A DNA stretch of 64,000 bases from Actinocorallia populi (lineage in GTDB: Bacteria > Actinomycetota > Actinomycetes > Streptosporangiales > Streptosporangiaceae), in NCBI RefSeq assembly GCF_002995495.1, contig NZ_PVZV01000004.1, forward strand, positions 124,001-188,000, in the 5' to 3' direction. The position numbers were made by a program, and so were the translations under genes. The first letter of the stretch is position 1; every line of letters begins with the position of its first letter. This document shows, piece after piece, positions 15,852 through 23,990 of this stretch. The notes below the pieces were generated by a model. It saw only the letters and a list, made by a program, of their open reading frames with translations, did not search any database and had not been told where the DNA came from.

Positions 15852-16807
15852 CAGGAGGCACCCCTCAAACGCGGGTTGGCGAAGAGATAGAGGATGTCGA
15901 CGACCAGGTTGACGATGACGAAGGCGAGGGCGATGTAGAGCACCACGCCCTGGACGAGGCCGGGGTCTCCGGCCGTCACGCCCTGCATGATGAGGGTGCC
16001 CAGGCCCGGCAGGCCGAAGATCGCCTCGATGACGACGGCGCCGCTGAGCATGTAGCCGATCTGCAGCCCCAGCACGGTCATCGGGGTGATCAGCGCGTTG
16101 CGCAGCACGTTGCGGCCGACGACGACCACGCGGGGCAGCCCGCTGCCGATCGCGGTGCGCACGTAGTCGCGGTCGAGTTCCTCGACCATCGAGGTGCGGA
16201 TGATGCGGGTCAGCAGGGAGGCGACGGGCAGCCCCAGCGAGATCGCCGGGAGCGCCATGCTCTTCAGCCAGCCGGAGAAGGACTCCGACGGGTTGACGTA
16301 ACCGCCGGTCGGCAGCAGCTCCCAGTTGAGGGAGAACTGCTGGATGAGCAGGATGCCCAGCCAGAAGGAGGGCATGGCCACGCCCGCCATCGACACCACG
16401 CGGATCACCTGGTCCGGCCACCGGTCCCGGAAGAGGGCGCCGGTGACGCCCAGGACGGTGGACAGGACCACGGCGAGCGTCACGCCCAGCAGGGTGAGCT
16501 GCAGGGTCAGCGGGAACGCGGTGGCGATGACTTCGGTGACCGGCCTGCTCGGCGGCGAGGTGACCCCGAGGTCGCCCTGGACGAGGTCGCCCAGGAACCT
16601 CACGTAGCGCACCAGCAGCGGGTCGTTCAGGCCGTTGGCCTCGGCGTACGCCTCGCGGGCCTCGGGGCTGGCCCCGTCGCCCAGCGCGTTGTACGCCGGG
16701 TCGTTCGGTGAGAAGCGCAGGACGACGAAGACGAACAGCGTGATCCCCAGCACCAGCGGCACCAGGGTCAGCAGACGTCGCGCCGTCATGCGGAGGATCG
16801 CGCTCAT
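15851..16807 (-). CDS. Dpp-type ABC transporter permease (DppB-like)
   Basis: A 318-residue permease with six predicted helices: an N-terminal RRLLTLVPLVLGITLFVFVV helix, a periplasmic loop with LNDPLLVRYVRFLGDLVQGDLG, and the EAA-type loop TAIGSGLPRVVVVGRNVLRNA. Length and the C-terminal YLFANPRLR are normal for DppB/OppB. It is the first membrane component after the binding protein and is coupled to the downstream fused permease-ATPase by a TGATG overlap. Confidence 0.93.
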   Translation of the reverse strand: MSAILRMTARRLLTLVPLVLGITLFVFVVLRFSPNDPAYNALGDGASPEAREAYAEANGLNDPLLVRYVRFLGDLVQGDLGVTSPPSRPVTEVIATAFPLTLQLTLLGVTLAVVLSTVLGVTGALFRDRWPDQVIRVVSMAGVAMPSFWLGILLIQQFSLNWELLPTGGYVNPSESFSGWLKSMALPAISLGLPVASLLTRIIRTSMVEELDRDYVRTAIGSGLPRVVVVGRNVLRNALITPMTVLGLQIGYMLSGAVVIEAIFGLPGLGTLIMQGVTAGDPGLVQGVVLYIALAFVIVNLVVDILYLFANPRLRGAS

Positions 16808-16828
16808 GGTCTACGTCGTCCTGTCGTT

Positions 16829-18424
16829 CTAGGCCCGGCCGACGTTCAGCAGCGACATGCCGGTCGTCGGCAGCGGCTTGAACCCCTTGAGGGCCTTGTC
16901 GTCCCACCCGGTGTTGAGCTTCCGGTGGAAGATCGGGTAGAGGGCGGCGTGCTCGGCGACCAGGTCGAACGCCTGGCGCCACAGCTCCTTGCGGGCGGCG
17001 GCGTCGGTCTCGCGGGCGGCGTCGTCCAGCAGCTCGACGACCTTCTTGCCCTCGGTGGTGCCGGCGCTGTAGTGCCGGGTGTTCGGCCAGGTGCCGACGT
17101 AGAACCAGCGCATGAGCAGGTCGGTGTCGTTGCCGAAGACCGACGGGTCGCCGGGGGCGGCCATGACCTGGTACTTGCCGGTGTCGACGAGGTTGGTGTA
17201 CTGGCCGCCGGACTGGCCGATGTTCAGCGTGGTCTTCACGCCGATCGCGTCCCAGCTCTGCTTGATCAGCGGGGCGCAGTCCTTGACGAAGTCGGTGTCG
17301 GTGAGGACCAGGTCGATCGCGAGGTCCTTGACGCCGGCCTCGGCGAGCAGGGACTTGGCCTTCTCCGGGTCGTAGCCGTACACCGTCTTGGCCTGGACGT
17401 AGTCGGGGTGGCTCTTGGGCAGGTAGCCGGTGGCCGCCTCGGCGTTGCCCAGCAGGGCGGTCTCGATGAGCTTGCCGGTGTCCAGGCCGTAGTGCAGGGC
17501 CTGGCGGACGCGGACGTCGTCGAACGGCTCGGCCTTGAGGTTGAACATCAGGAACATCAGGCCGAAGCTCTGCACCGCCTCGACGGAGGCGTCGCGCTTG
17601 AGCTCCTCGACGTTCAGGTACGGCACGGCCTCGATGGCCTGGACGCGGCCGGACTGCAGCGCGGTCACGCGGGCCGACGGGTCGGTCAGCAGCTGCCAGT
17701 TCATCTTCTCGACCAGCGCCGGGCGGGGCCCGTTGTAGCCGTCGAACTTCTCGAAGGCGATGCCGTCGGTGGCCGAGGCGCTGACGTACTTGAACGGGCC
17801 GGAGCCGATGGGCAGCGCGTCGTACTTCTTCTGGTCGGCCTCGACGACGGCCTTCGGCACGACCTTCACGACCGCCAGGCGCTCGGCGAACATCGGGAAG
17901 GCGTACTTGAGCTTGAACTCGACGGTGGTGCCGTCGACCTTCTTCACCGAGTCGAGGAACGGCAGGAACTGGGAGAACAACGAGGCGTTCTTCGGCTCGA
18001 GGACCCGCTCGAAGCTGTAGACGACGTCCTCGGGGGTGACGGCGGAGCCGTCGTGGAACTTGGCGCCGTCGCGCAGGGCCACCCGGTAGGTGGTGGTGTC
18101 GACCTCCTCGGGCATCGCCTTGGCGAGCGCGGTGTAGGGCTCGCGGGTGGCCGGGTCGAGGTCGACCAGGGACTCCAGCGTGTGGAGGTTGGCCGCGGTG
18201 GCGACCGCGCTGGAGGCCGTCATCGGGTCGAAGCCCGTGGACAGCGCGTAGGCGAGCGCGACGTCGATGGAGTCCTTGGACCCGGACGACGAGTCGCTGC
18301 CGGTGGAGGAGGGTCCGCCGCAGGCCGAGAGCGAGGCCGCGATGGCGGCGCCGCCGGCGATCAGGCCGGAGTACCGCAGGAAGTCACGACGGCTGGCGCC
18401 GCTTCCGTTTTGTACCTCTGTCAC
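16829..18424 (-). CDS. ABC transporter substrate-binding lipoprotein (DppA/SatA class)
   Basis: A 531-residue SBP_bac_5 (cluster C) protein. The N-terminus has a Tat-like motif SRRDFLR followed by a hydrophobic stretch and the lipobox LSAC, so it is a lipoprotein anchored outside. Segments such as YRVALRDGAKFHDG, PEDVVYSFERVL and VRQALHYGLDTGKL are typical of peptide-type binding proteins. Because nanA-nanK-nanE follow, sialic acid is the likely ligand, as for SatA of Haemophilus ducreyi, which belongs to the same class. The GTG at 18424 follows GGGAGAAG. Confidence 0.9.
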   Translation of the reverse strand: MTEVQNGSGASRRDFLRYSGLIAGGAAIAASLSACGGPSSTGSDSSSGSKDSIDVALAYALSTGFDPMTASSAVATAANLHTLESLVDLDPATREPYTALAKAMPEEVDTTTYRVALRDGAKFHDGSAVTPEDVVYSFERVLEPKNASLFSQFLPFLDSVKKVDGTTVEFKLKYAFPMFAERLAVVKVVPKAVVEADQKKYDALPIGSGPFKYVSASATDGIAFEKFDGYNGPRPALVEKMNWQLLTDPSARVTALQSGRVQAIEAVPYLNVEELKRDASVEAVQSFGLMFLMFNLKAEPFDDVRVRQALHYGLDTGKLIETALLGNAEAATGYLPKSHPDYVQAKTVYGYDPEKAKSLLAEAGVKDLAIDLVLTDTDFVKDCAPLIKQSWDAIGVKTTLNIGQSGGQYTNLVDTGKYQVMAAPGDPSVFGNDTDLLMRWFYVGTWPNTRHYSAGTTEGKKVVELLDDAARETDAAARKELWRQAFDLVAEHAALYPIFHRKLNTGWDDKALKGFKPLPTTGMSLLNVGRA

Positions 18425-18489
18425 ATCTTCTCCCAGGCAATGAGGGGTTTTGCGGGGGATGAGCAATATATCCGCAAAGAACCAATGAC

Positions 18490-18504
18490 GGATGTAGGAC
18501 ATCC
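18490..18504. promoter_or_regulatory. Candidate GntR operator, first palindrome
   Basis: GGATGT-AGG-ACATCC is a perfect 6+3+6 inverted repeat in the intergenic DNA between the divergent binding-protein gene and the FadR-type regulator. The size suits a GntR dimer site. Confidence 0.5.
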
Positions 18505-18523
18505 AACGTCGAGCGTCCGGTGT

Positions 18524-18534
18524 AGGCTAAGCCT
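18524..18534. promoter_or_regulatory. Second palindrome in the binding protein/gntR intergenic region
   Basis: AGGCT-A-AGCCT is a perfect 5+1+5 inverted repeat, 65 bp upstream of the gntR start. It may be a second operator or part of the gntR promoter. Confidence 0.3.
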
Positions 18535-18598
18535 CGCTCTAGACAGGGTCAAGACGTGGCCTGTGGAGAAACGGGGTCGGTATGTGGAGCGTGAACGG

Positions 18599-19336
18599 AT
18601 GACCGGAGCACGGCCCGGACGCCGTGTGAGCCGGGCGCGCAGCAGCCGAACCGAGGAGGTCCAGCAGCGGATCAAGCAGCTGATCCTGGAGCGCAACCTC
18701 GCGGTGGGCGATCCCATGCCCACCGAGTTCGAGCTGGTCGACGAGCTCGACGTCAGCCGCAACTCGCTGCGCGAGGCGCTGAAGGCGCTGCAGGCCGTGG
18801 GGATCGTGGACATCAAGCACGGCTTCGGCATGTACGTGGGCTCGATGTCCCTGGGCGCGCTGGTCGACGAGCTGACCTTCCACGCCAGGATCTCCCAGCA
18901 GAACGGCCACAACGACCTGGCCCACCTGGTGGAGGTCCGCGAGATCCTGGAGCGCGGCCTGATCGACCAGGTCATCGAGCGGGGCCTGGCCGACGAGACG
19001 CCCGAGCTGGACGTGGTCATGGCCCAGATGGAGGCCGAAGCGGCCGCGGGCGGCGTCACCCCCGAGACCGACCGGCGCTTCCACGAGCTGCTCTACCAGC
19101 CGCTGGCCAACCCGATCGTCAGCCAGCTCCTGAGCGCCTTCTGGGACGTCTACAACACGCTGCGCCACGATCTGGCCCCCGCCGAGGAGAGCCCGATGGA
19201 GATCGCCCTGCGCCACCGGGAGATCTACGACGCGCTGCGCGCGCACGACAGGCCGGCCGCGGCCGTCGCGATGACGGCGCACTTCCGGGGCATCCACGTC
19301 CGCCTGGCCAAGATGGAGCAGCGCAGCTCCACCTGA
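18599..19336 (+). CDS. FadR-subfamily GntR regulator, probable sialic acid repressor
   Basis: A 245-residue protein. Residues about 15-80 are the winged helix: EEVQQRIKQLILERNLAVGD, PMPTEFELVDELDVSRNSLR, then EALKALQAVGIVDIKHGFGM. The all-helical FCD effector domain follows, with HLVEVREILERG and conserved His positions (FHELLY, HREIYDAL, HFRGIH) that bind metal in this subfamily. It is divergent from the transporter-nan operon and is its likely regulator, with a sialic acid derivative as inducer by analogy with other NanR proteins. The ATG at 18599 is chosen; a GTG at 18584 is possible. Confidence 0.88.
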   Translation: MTGARPGRRVSRARSSRTEEVQQRIKQLILERNLAVGDPMPTEFELVDELDVSRNSLREALKALQAVGIVDIKHGFGMYVGSMSLGALVDELTFHARISQQNGHNDLAHLVEVREILERGLIDQVIERGLADETPELDVVMAQMEAEAAAGGVTPETDRRFHELLYQPLANPIVSQLLSAFWDVYNTLRHDLAPAEESPMEIALRHREIYDALRAHDRPAAAVAMTAHFRGIHVRLAKMEQRSST

Positions 19337-19357
19337 CCGGGCGGCCGCGGGGGTGCG

Positions 19358-20536
19358 TCAGGCGGACCAGCCGTGGCGGCCCAGCCAGCCGCCGATCAGG
19401 TCCACCGCCTCCCGGAGGCGGGGCAGCTGGTCGGGCCCCATGTAGTAGTGGGTCGCGCCCTTGATCTCGTGGAGCTCCTTGTCCTCGTGGGTGAAGGCCT
19501 CGAAGATCCGGTGGGTGTGGCTGGGCGTGCAGGCGTCGTCGGCGGAGTTGCCGACGACCAGGACGGGCACCGAGATGTCCGGCGCGCAGCGCTCGGCGTC
19601 GGCGTTGGCCTCGTCGTAGCTCCACTGCGACAGCCAGCTGCGCAGGGTCGTGAAGCGGGCGAGGCCGACCGGGCTCATGTTCACCACGCGCGGGTCGCCC
19701 TGGTAGCACCAGTGGGGCCGGCGGTCGTTGGGGTCCACGGCGGGGTCCAGCCAGCGCGGGTCGGCCATGGTCCCGTGCACGACGAAGCCGAACTCGTCGT
19801 GCGGGCGCCCGGCGGCCTTCAGGGCGGCGAGCTTGGCCTTGACCCACGCGGTGATCCGCCGGTTCCGGGCGATCTGCGCCTGCCGGTAGCGCTCCAGGAA
19901 CTCCGCGCCGTACGGGGGCTGGTTCGGGTTCTCGGGGTTGTAGAGGTCCAGCTCCGGGTCCCGGACGGACGGGTCGTGCTCGTCGAGGAGGGACGGGTCC
20001 ATCCACTCGGTGAGCGTCTGGTGGCGGCTGACGTGCGCGGCCAGCAGCATCAGCCCGTCCGCCGGGATCAGGCCGAGCGCGGTGAGGTCGAAGGGGTCGC
20101 CGGCGGGGGTGCGGGTGACCGTGGGGTTCTCGGCCTGCGCCTGGTAGAAGGCCGACAGCGCGCCGCCGCCGCTCCACCCGGCCAGCACGACCTTGGAGTA
20201 GCCGAGCTTCTCCTTGGCGTGGCGCACGCACGCGCCGAGGTCCTGGGTGACCTTCTCCATGATCAGTGCGCTGTCCACGCCCCGGTAGCGGCTGTTGCAG
20301 TAGATGACGTGGTGCCCGGCCTTGGCCAGCGCCACCGTCATCGGCAGGTACGCGCCGCCGCCGATCGGGTGCATGAAGACGATGACGGTGTCCGACGCCT
20401 TCTCCGGGCGCAGCAGGTGCGCCTCCAGGGCGACGATCTCGCCCGTCCCGCCGTAGGTGTCGCGTACGGGGGAGTCGTCGCTGAAGACGACGAGGAGGGG
20501 CACGCGCTCGTAGGAACCGCTGAGGGGGGTGCTCAT
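19358..20536 (-). CDS. Alpha/beta hydrolase
   Basis: A 392-residue alpha/beta hydrolase. The nucleophile elbow is GWSGGGALSAF (Ser near residue 120); VLVVGNSADDACTPSHTH carries the Asp and GATHYYMG the catalytic His. IVFMHPIGGGAYLP near residue 53 is the oxyanion-hole region. It is the last gene of a minus-strand operon with tetR (21632) and the homogentisate-dioxygenase-like gene (20542), 5 bp downstream of the latter. An ester or C-C hydrolase role in aromatic or terpenoid breakdown is plausible but unproven. Confidence 0.82.
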   Translation of the reverse strand: MSTPLSGSYERVPLLVVFSDDSPVRDTYGGTGEIVALEAHLLRPEKASDTVIVFMHPIGGGAYLPMTVALAKAGHHVIYCNSRYRGVDSALIMEKVTQDLGACVRHAKEKLGYSKVVLAGWSGGGALSAFYQAQAENPTVTRTPAGDPFDLTALGLIPADGLMLLAAHVSRHQTLTEWMDPSLLDEHDPSVRDPELDLYNPENPNQPPYGAEFLERYRQAQIARNRRITAWVKAKLAALKAAGRPHDEFGFVVHGTMADPRWLDPAVDPNDRRPHWCYQGDPRVVNMSPVGLARFTTLRSWLSQWSYDEANADAERCAPDISVPVLVVGNSADDACTPSHTHRIFEAFTHEDKELHEIKGATHYYMGPDQLPRLREAVDLIGGWLGRHGWSA

Positions 20537-20541
20537 GGCGG

Positions 20542-21627
20542 TCAGGCTCCTTCGGGACGGAGGGCGGGGGCGACCTTGAGGGGCTTGCGCACGTCGATGG
20601 ACATCACCGACCAGTTGAGCTCGTCGTACTGGTCGAACTTCCGGCGGGAGCGTTCGCGCGCCGGCTCCGGCGGGCCGTGGTGGACGCCCTGCGGCGAGTG
20701 CGTGATCAGCCCGGCGGGCATCGGGATGCCGAGCAGGTCGCCGCCGTGGAAGAGCGCGACCTCGTCGTAGTCGGCGTTGCGGTGGTACCAGGGCAGCCGT
20801 TCGGCGCCGGGACGCATCTCGGCGGGCCGCGGCAGGAAGTTCAGCACGACGACGTTCTCGTTCTGCAGGAACATGTGGACCGTCGGAGGCAGGTGAACCC
20901 CGGGCGACAGGACCGCGTTGTAGTCACGGATGTTGTACTTGAACGGGAAGTAGTCGCCCTTCCAGCCCTCCACGTCGCAGGGGTTGTGGGGGTAGAAGAG
21001 CGACCCCTGCTCCTCGCGCCGGGTCAGGCGGATCTCCCACTCGGGCCCGCCGTCGGTGAGCACCTCCGGCTCGGGCACGAAGACGGTCGAGGAGTCGAAC
21101 GGGAAGTGCCGCCCGAGGATGCCCGCGGGCGGAGTGCGCAGTTCGTCCACGGTCTCGATGATGAAAAAGACGCCCTCGGATCCTTCGTCCGGGAGCTGCC
21201 GGTAGGTGACGGCCTTGGGCAGCAGCACCCAGTCGCCCGGCTCGTAAGGGATCGGCCCGAACTCCGTCTGGAAGACGCCGGTCCCCGCGTGGACGAAGAA
21301 GAGCTCGTCGCCGCCGATGTTGCGGGCGAAGAACGGCATCGCCTCGGCCCGGCGGCTCAGCAGGAACCGCACGTCGTCGTTGTGGAAGAGCGGAAGCGGG
21401 TTGCCGCGCGGGTCCTCCAGGTCGGTGGGCCGCAGGTCCCCGGCCATCGCCGCGGTCATCTGGATCGGGCCCTCGGCCCGGTAGGCGGTCGGGTCGTTGC
21501 GCCGGTACAGCTGGGCCTGGCGTCCGGTGAAGCCCATCCTGCCCAGTTCGTCGTCCTTCAGCCCGTCGAGGTCGCGGTGGACGTGAGGGGGCGTCGTTCC
21601 TCTGCGGAACTGCACGAACGATTCCAT
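20542..21627 (-). CDS. Homogentisate 1,2-dioxygenase-like cupin enzyme
   Basis: A 361-residue member of the homogentisate dioxygenase family. Shared features are the DWVLLPKAVTYRQL cupin strand, HLPPTVHMFLQNENVV, WYHRNADYDEVALFHGGDLL and the C-terminal iron-ligand signature HSPQGVHHGPPEPARER. True HmgA enzymes are about 430 residues, so this is a shorter relative; the substrate may differ from homogentisate. It sits 4 bp downstream of tetR and 5 bp upstream of the hydrolase. No fahA/maiA gene is adjacent, which weakens a tyrosine-catabolism assignment. Confidence 0.8.
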   Translation of the reverse strand: MESFVQFRRGTTPPHVHRDLDGLKDDELGRMGFTGRQAQLYRRNDPTAYRAEGPIQMTAAMAGDLRPTDLEDPRGNPLPLFHNDDVRFLLSRRAEAMPFFARNIGGDELFFVHAGTGVFQTEFGPIPYEPGDWVLLPKAVTYRQLPDEGSEGVFFIIETVDELRTPPAGILGRHFPFDSSTVFVPEPEVLTDGGPEWEIRLTRREEQGSLFYPHNPCDVEGWKGDYFPFKYNIRDYNAVLSPGVHLPPTVHMFLQNENVVVLNFLPRPAEMRPGAERLPWYHRNADYDEVALFHGGDLLGIPMPAGLITHSPQGVHHGPPEPARERSRRKFDQYDELNWSVMSIDVRKPLKVAPALRPEGA

Positions 21628-21631
21628 GTGC

Positions 21632-22231
21632 TTACTCCTCGGACGAGGGCGGTGCGGGACGGGGCGCGAGCAGGACGCCGCGCAGGAAGATGTCGCAGTA
21701 CAGGTCGGCGATCCGGTCGGTGTCGAGCCGCCCGTCGCCCTCGATCCACAGGTAGGAGTAGTTGAACATCCCGAGGATGCCCAGGACCGCGACCCGCGGC
21801 TCGGCCGGCTGGAAGATCCCGCGCGCCGCGCCCGAGGCGTAGACGCGCTGCCAGATCTCGGCGTACCGGTCGCGCAGCTCCAGGACGTGCCGCAGGCGTT
21901 CGCCGGTGAGCGCGTTGAAGTCGCGGTAGTGGACGGTCCACTCCAGCCGGTGGTCGGCGATGTTGCGCAGGAGGGCGCGGGCCATGCGGCGGAGGCACTC
22001 CGCCTCGTCGGGCGCCTCGTCGGCGATCTGCGTGGCGAGGCCGACCATGTGCTCCAGCTGGGTGCGGCTGATCTCGTAGAGCAGGGACTCCTTGTTGCCG
22101 ATGTGGTGGTACAGGGCGCCGCGTTTGAGCCCGACCTCCTGCTCCAGCTGCGCCATGCCCGCGCCGTGGTAGCCGTCCCGGGCGAAGAGGCTCGCGGCCG
22201 CCTTGAGGATGCGTTCTCGTTGCGGGGACAC
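21632..22231 (-). CDS. TetR-family transcriptional regulator
   Basis: A 199-residue repressor. The N-terminal HTH is PQRERILKAAASLFARDGYH, then GAGMAQLEQEVGLKRGALYH, then HIGNKESLLYE. The C-terminal ligand domain resembles TetR_C_33/KstR2-like members. I choose the GTG at 22231 because GAGGAG lies 9 nt upstream, and because the upstream alternative (TTG at 22285) would run the gene through a palindromic operator. It heads the operon with the cupin and hydrolase genes and is divergent from the SDR gene at 22327. Confidence 0.88.
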   Translation of the reverse strand: MSPQRERILKAAASLFARDGYHGAGMAQLEQEVGLKRGALYHHIGNKESLLYEISRTQLEHMVGLATQIADEAPDEAECLRRMARALLRNIADHRLEWTVHYRDFNALTGERLRHVLELRDRYAEIWQRVYASGAARGIFQPAEPRVAVLGILGMFNYSYLWIEGDGRLDTDRIADLYCDIFLRGVLLAPRPAPPSSEE

Positions 22232-22260
22232 CTCGGGCCGCTCCTCGGGGGACGCATTGT

Positions 22261-22283
22261 GTACCGACCGATCGGTACGGTAC
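22261..22283. promoter_or_regulatory. Candidate TetR operator, GTACCG-type
   Basis: An imperfect 23-bp palindrome: GTACCGACCG on the left mirrors CGGTACGGTAC on the right around the perfect core ACCGATCGGT, with two mismatched positions. It lies between the TetR gene and the divergent SDR gene and is probably the autoregulatory site. Confidence 0.6.
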
Positions 22284-22284
22284 A

Positions 22285-22301
22285 ACTAGAATCGTATTCT
22301 G
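22285..22301. promoter_or_regulatory. AGAAT-type operator, copy 1 (shared with 33541)
   Basis: ACTAGAATCGTATTCTG contains the perfect 5+3+5 repeat AGAAT-CGT-ATTCT. An almost identical 17-mer, with one base different, precedes the acyl-CoA dehydrogenase/DUF6285 pair at 33541. Two separate palindromes here suggest control of this intergenic region by two regulators. Confidence 0.6.
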
Positions 22302-22326
22302 GTCAACGACTGCGCTGGAGCGAACC

Positions 22327-23121
22327 GTGAACGCATCCGCCGAGAACGCCTTCCCGACCGGTCCGGGAACGCTCACCGCCGACCTGACGGGCCGGGTCGC
22401 CGTGGTCACCGGGGCCTCCAGCGGCCTCGGCGCGCGGTTCGCCGAGCTGCTCGCCCGCTCCGGCGCCACCGTCGTGGCCGCCGCGCGCCGCAAGGAGCGG
22501 CTGGAGGAGCTGGCCGAGCGGGTGCCCGGCATCGTCCCGGCGGTCTGCGACGTGACGGACGACGCCTCCCGGCGGGAGCTGCTGCGCACCGCCCTGGCCC
22601 TGACGGGTCGGGTGGACGTGCTGGTCAACAACGCCGGCCACGGCTACCAGAAGGCCGCGCTGGACGAGACGGTCGAGGAGTTCGAGGGCATCCTCACCCT
22701 CAACCTCACCGCGACCTTCGCGCTGGCCACCCTCTTCGCCCGCGAGATGATCGCCGCGGGCGGCGGCAGCATCATCAACCTCGCGTCCATCCTCGGCCTG
22801 GTCGCCGCCTACCCGTCCTCGCAGGCCTCCTACGTCGCCGCCAAGTCCGGCGTCGTCGGCCTCACCCGCGACCTGGGCGTGCAGTGGGCGGCCCACGGGG
22901 TGCGCGTCAACGCGCTGGCGCCCGGCTGGTTCCCCAGCGAGGCCACCGACGAGATGTTCACCGACGAGCGCAGCCACCGCTGGGTGACGCGCAACACCCC
23001 GATGGGCCGCGGCGGCCGGACGGGCGAGCTCGACGGCGCGCTGCTCCTGCTGGCCAGCGACGCCTCCACGTTCATGACGGGCCAGACCGTCACGATCGAC
23101 GGCGGCTGGACGGTCCGCTGA
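22327..23121 (+). CDS. SDR-family oxidoreductase
   Basis: A 264-residue classical short-chain dehydrogenase: cofactor motif TGASSGLG near residue 30, AAARRKERL (Arg/Lys after strand 2, favouring NADPH), NNAGHG at about 102, the Ser of INLASILG, and YVAAK with catalytic Tyr and Lys at about 177-181. The C-terminal TFMTGQTVTIDGGWTVR is typical. A GTG start follows GGAG with a normal gap. It is divergent from tetR, behind both palindromes; the substrate is unknown. Confidence 0.9.
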   Translation: MNASAENAFPTGPGTLTADLTGRVAVVTGASSGLGARFAELLARSGATVVAAARRKERLEELAERVPGIVPAVCDVTDDASRRELLRTALALTGRVDVLVNNAGHGYQKAALDETVEEFEGILTLNLTATFALATLFAREMIAAGGGSIINLASILGLVAAYPSSQASYVAAKSGVVGLTRDLGVQWAAHGVRVNALAPGWFPSEATDEMFTDERSHRWVTRNTPMGRGGRTGELDGALLLLASDASTFMTGQTVTIDGGWTVR

Positions 23122-23186
23122 TCCGCCCCTTCCGAGGGGCGTCCTCCCGGCCCCCGGGGAACAAATCCTCTGAGAGCGGTGTTCGG

Positions 23187-23202
23187 ATACCCGTTGGGGT
23201 AT
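23187..23202. promoter_or_regulatory. CstR-type operator before trxA
   Basis: ATACCCG-TT-GGGGTAT is a 7+2+7 inverted repeat with one mismatch, placed 17-32 bp before the trxA start so that bound repressor would block the promoter or transcript start. Confidence 0.7.
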
Positions 23203-23218
23203 CCCGAGAGGAGAGATC

Positions 23219-23584
23219 ATGGCGACCGTCGAACTGACCAAGGACACCTTCCAGGAGGCCGTGGACCAGGGAGGAGTGCTGCTGGTGGACTTCTGGGCGT
23301 CCTGGTGCGGCCCGTGCCGCCAGTTCGCGCCGGTCTTCGAGCGGGTCTCCGACAAGCACGACGACGTGGTGTTCGCCAAGGTCGACACCGAGGCGCAGCC
23401 GGAGCTGGCGGGGGCCTTCCAGATCACCTCGATCCCCACCCTGGCCGTGATCAAGGACAAGGTCGTGATCTTCTCCCAGCCGGGCGCGCTGCCCGAGCCC
23501 GCCCTGGAGGACCTGGTCGACCAGGCCAGGCAGCTCGACATGGACGAGGTGCGCCGCCAGATCGCCGAGTCCGGCCAGGCCTGA
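23219..23584 (+). CDS. trxA: Thioredoxin
   Basis: A 121-residue thioredoxin fold with the active site FWASWCGPCRQ near residues 24-34 and the cis-Pro loop SIPTLAV. Its length is slightly more than TrxA because of a C-terminal helix ending VRRQIAESGQA. GAGAGGAG precedes the ATG. A CstR-type operator lies immediately upstream and the CstR-like gene follows, so a role in reducing persulfide or polysulfide stress products is more likely than general housekeeping. A perfect hairpin separates it from cstR. Confidence 0.92.
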   Translation: MATVELTKDTFQEAVDQGGVLLVDFWASWCGPCRQFAPVFERVSDKHDDVVFAKVDTEAQPELAGAFQITSIPTLAVIKDKVVIFSQPGALPEPALEDLVDQARQLDMDEVRRQIAESGQA

Positions 23585-23621
23585 CGGCCCGGCGGGGCCG
23601 GGACGGCCCCGAGGGACCCGG

Positions 23622-23649
23622 CCCGCCGGACGGTACGCCGTCCGGCGGG
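23622..23649. terminator. Hairpin terminator between trxA and cstR
   Basis: CCCGCCGGACGG and CCGTCCGGCGGG form a perfect 12-bp stem closing a TACG tetraloop. There is no strong T tract, but stem strength and position after trxA support a terminator or processing hairpin. Confidence 0.65.
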
Positions 23650-23661
23650 GCGGCCCGCCGT

Positions 23662-23677
23662 ATACCCCCGCGGGTAC
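23662..23677. promoter_or_regulatory. CstR-type operator before cstR itself
   Basis: ATACCCC-CG-CGGGTAC is a 7+2+7 inverted repeat with two mismatches, 36-51 bp before the start of the CstR-like gene. It is consistent with autoregulation. Confidence 0.65.
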
Positions 23678-23682
23678 CATGA

Positions 23683-23979
<297 letters not shown>

Positions 23980-23990
23980 CCCCCGCCCCG

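Noticed and set aside
12966-15890. 974-codon plus-strand open frame across the ABC transporter genes
   Set aside because: It is antisense to the well-supported transporter genes, has Arg/Ala/Val-biased composition, and no recognisable domain.
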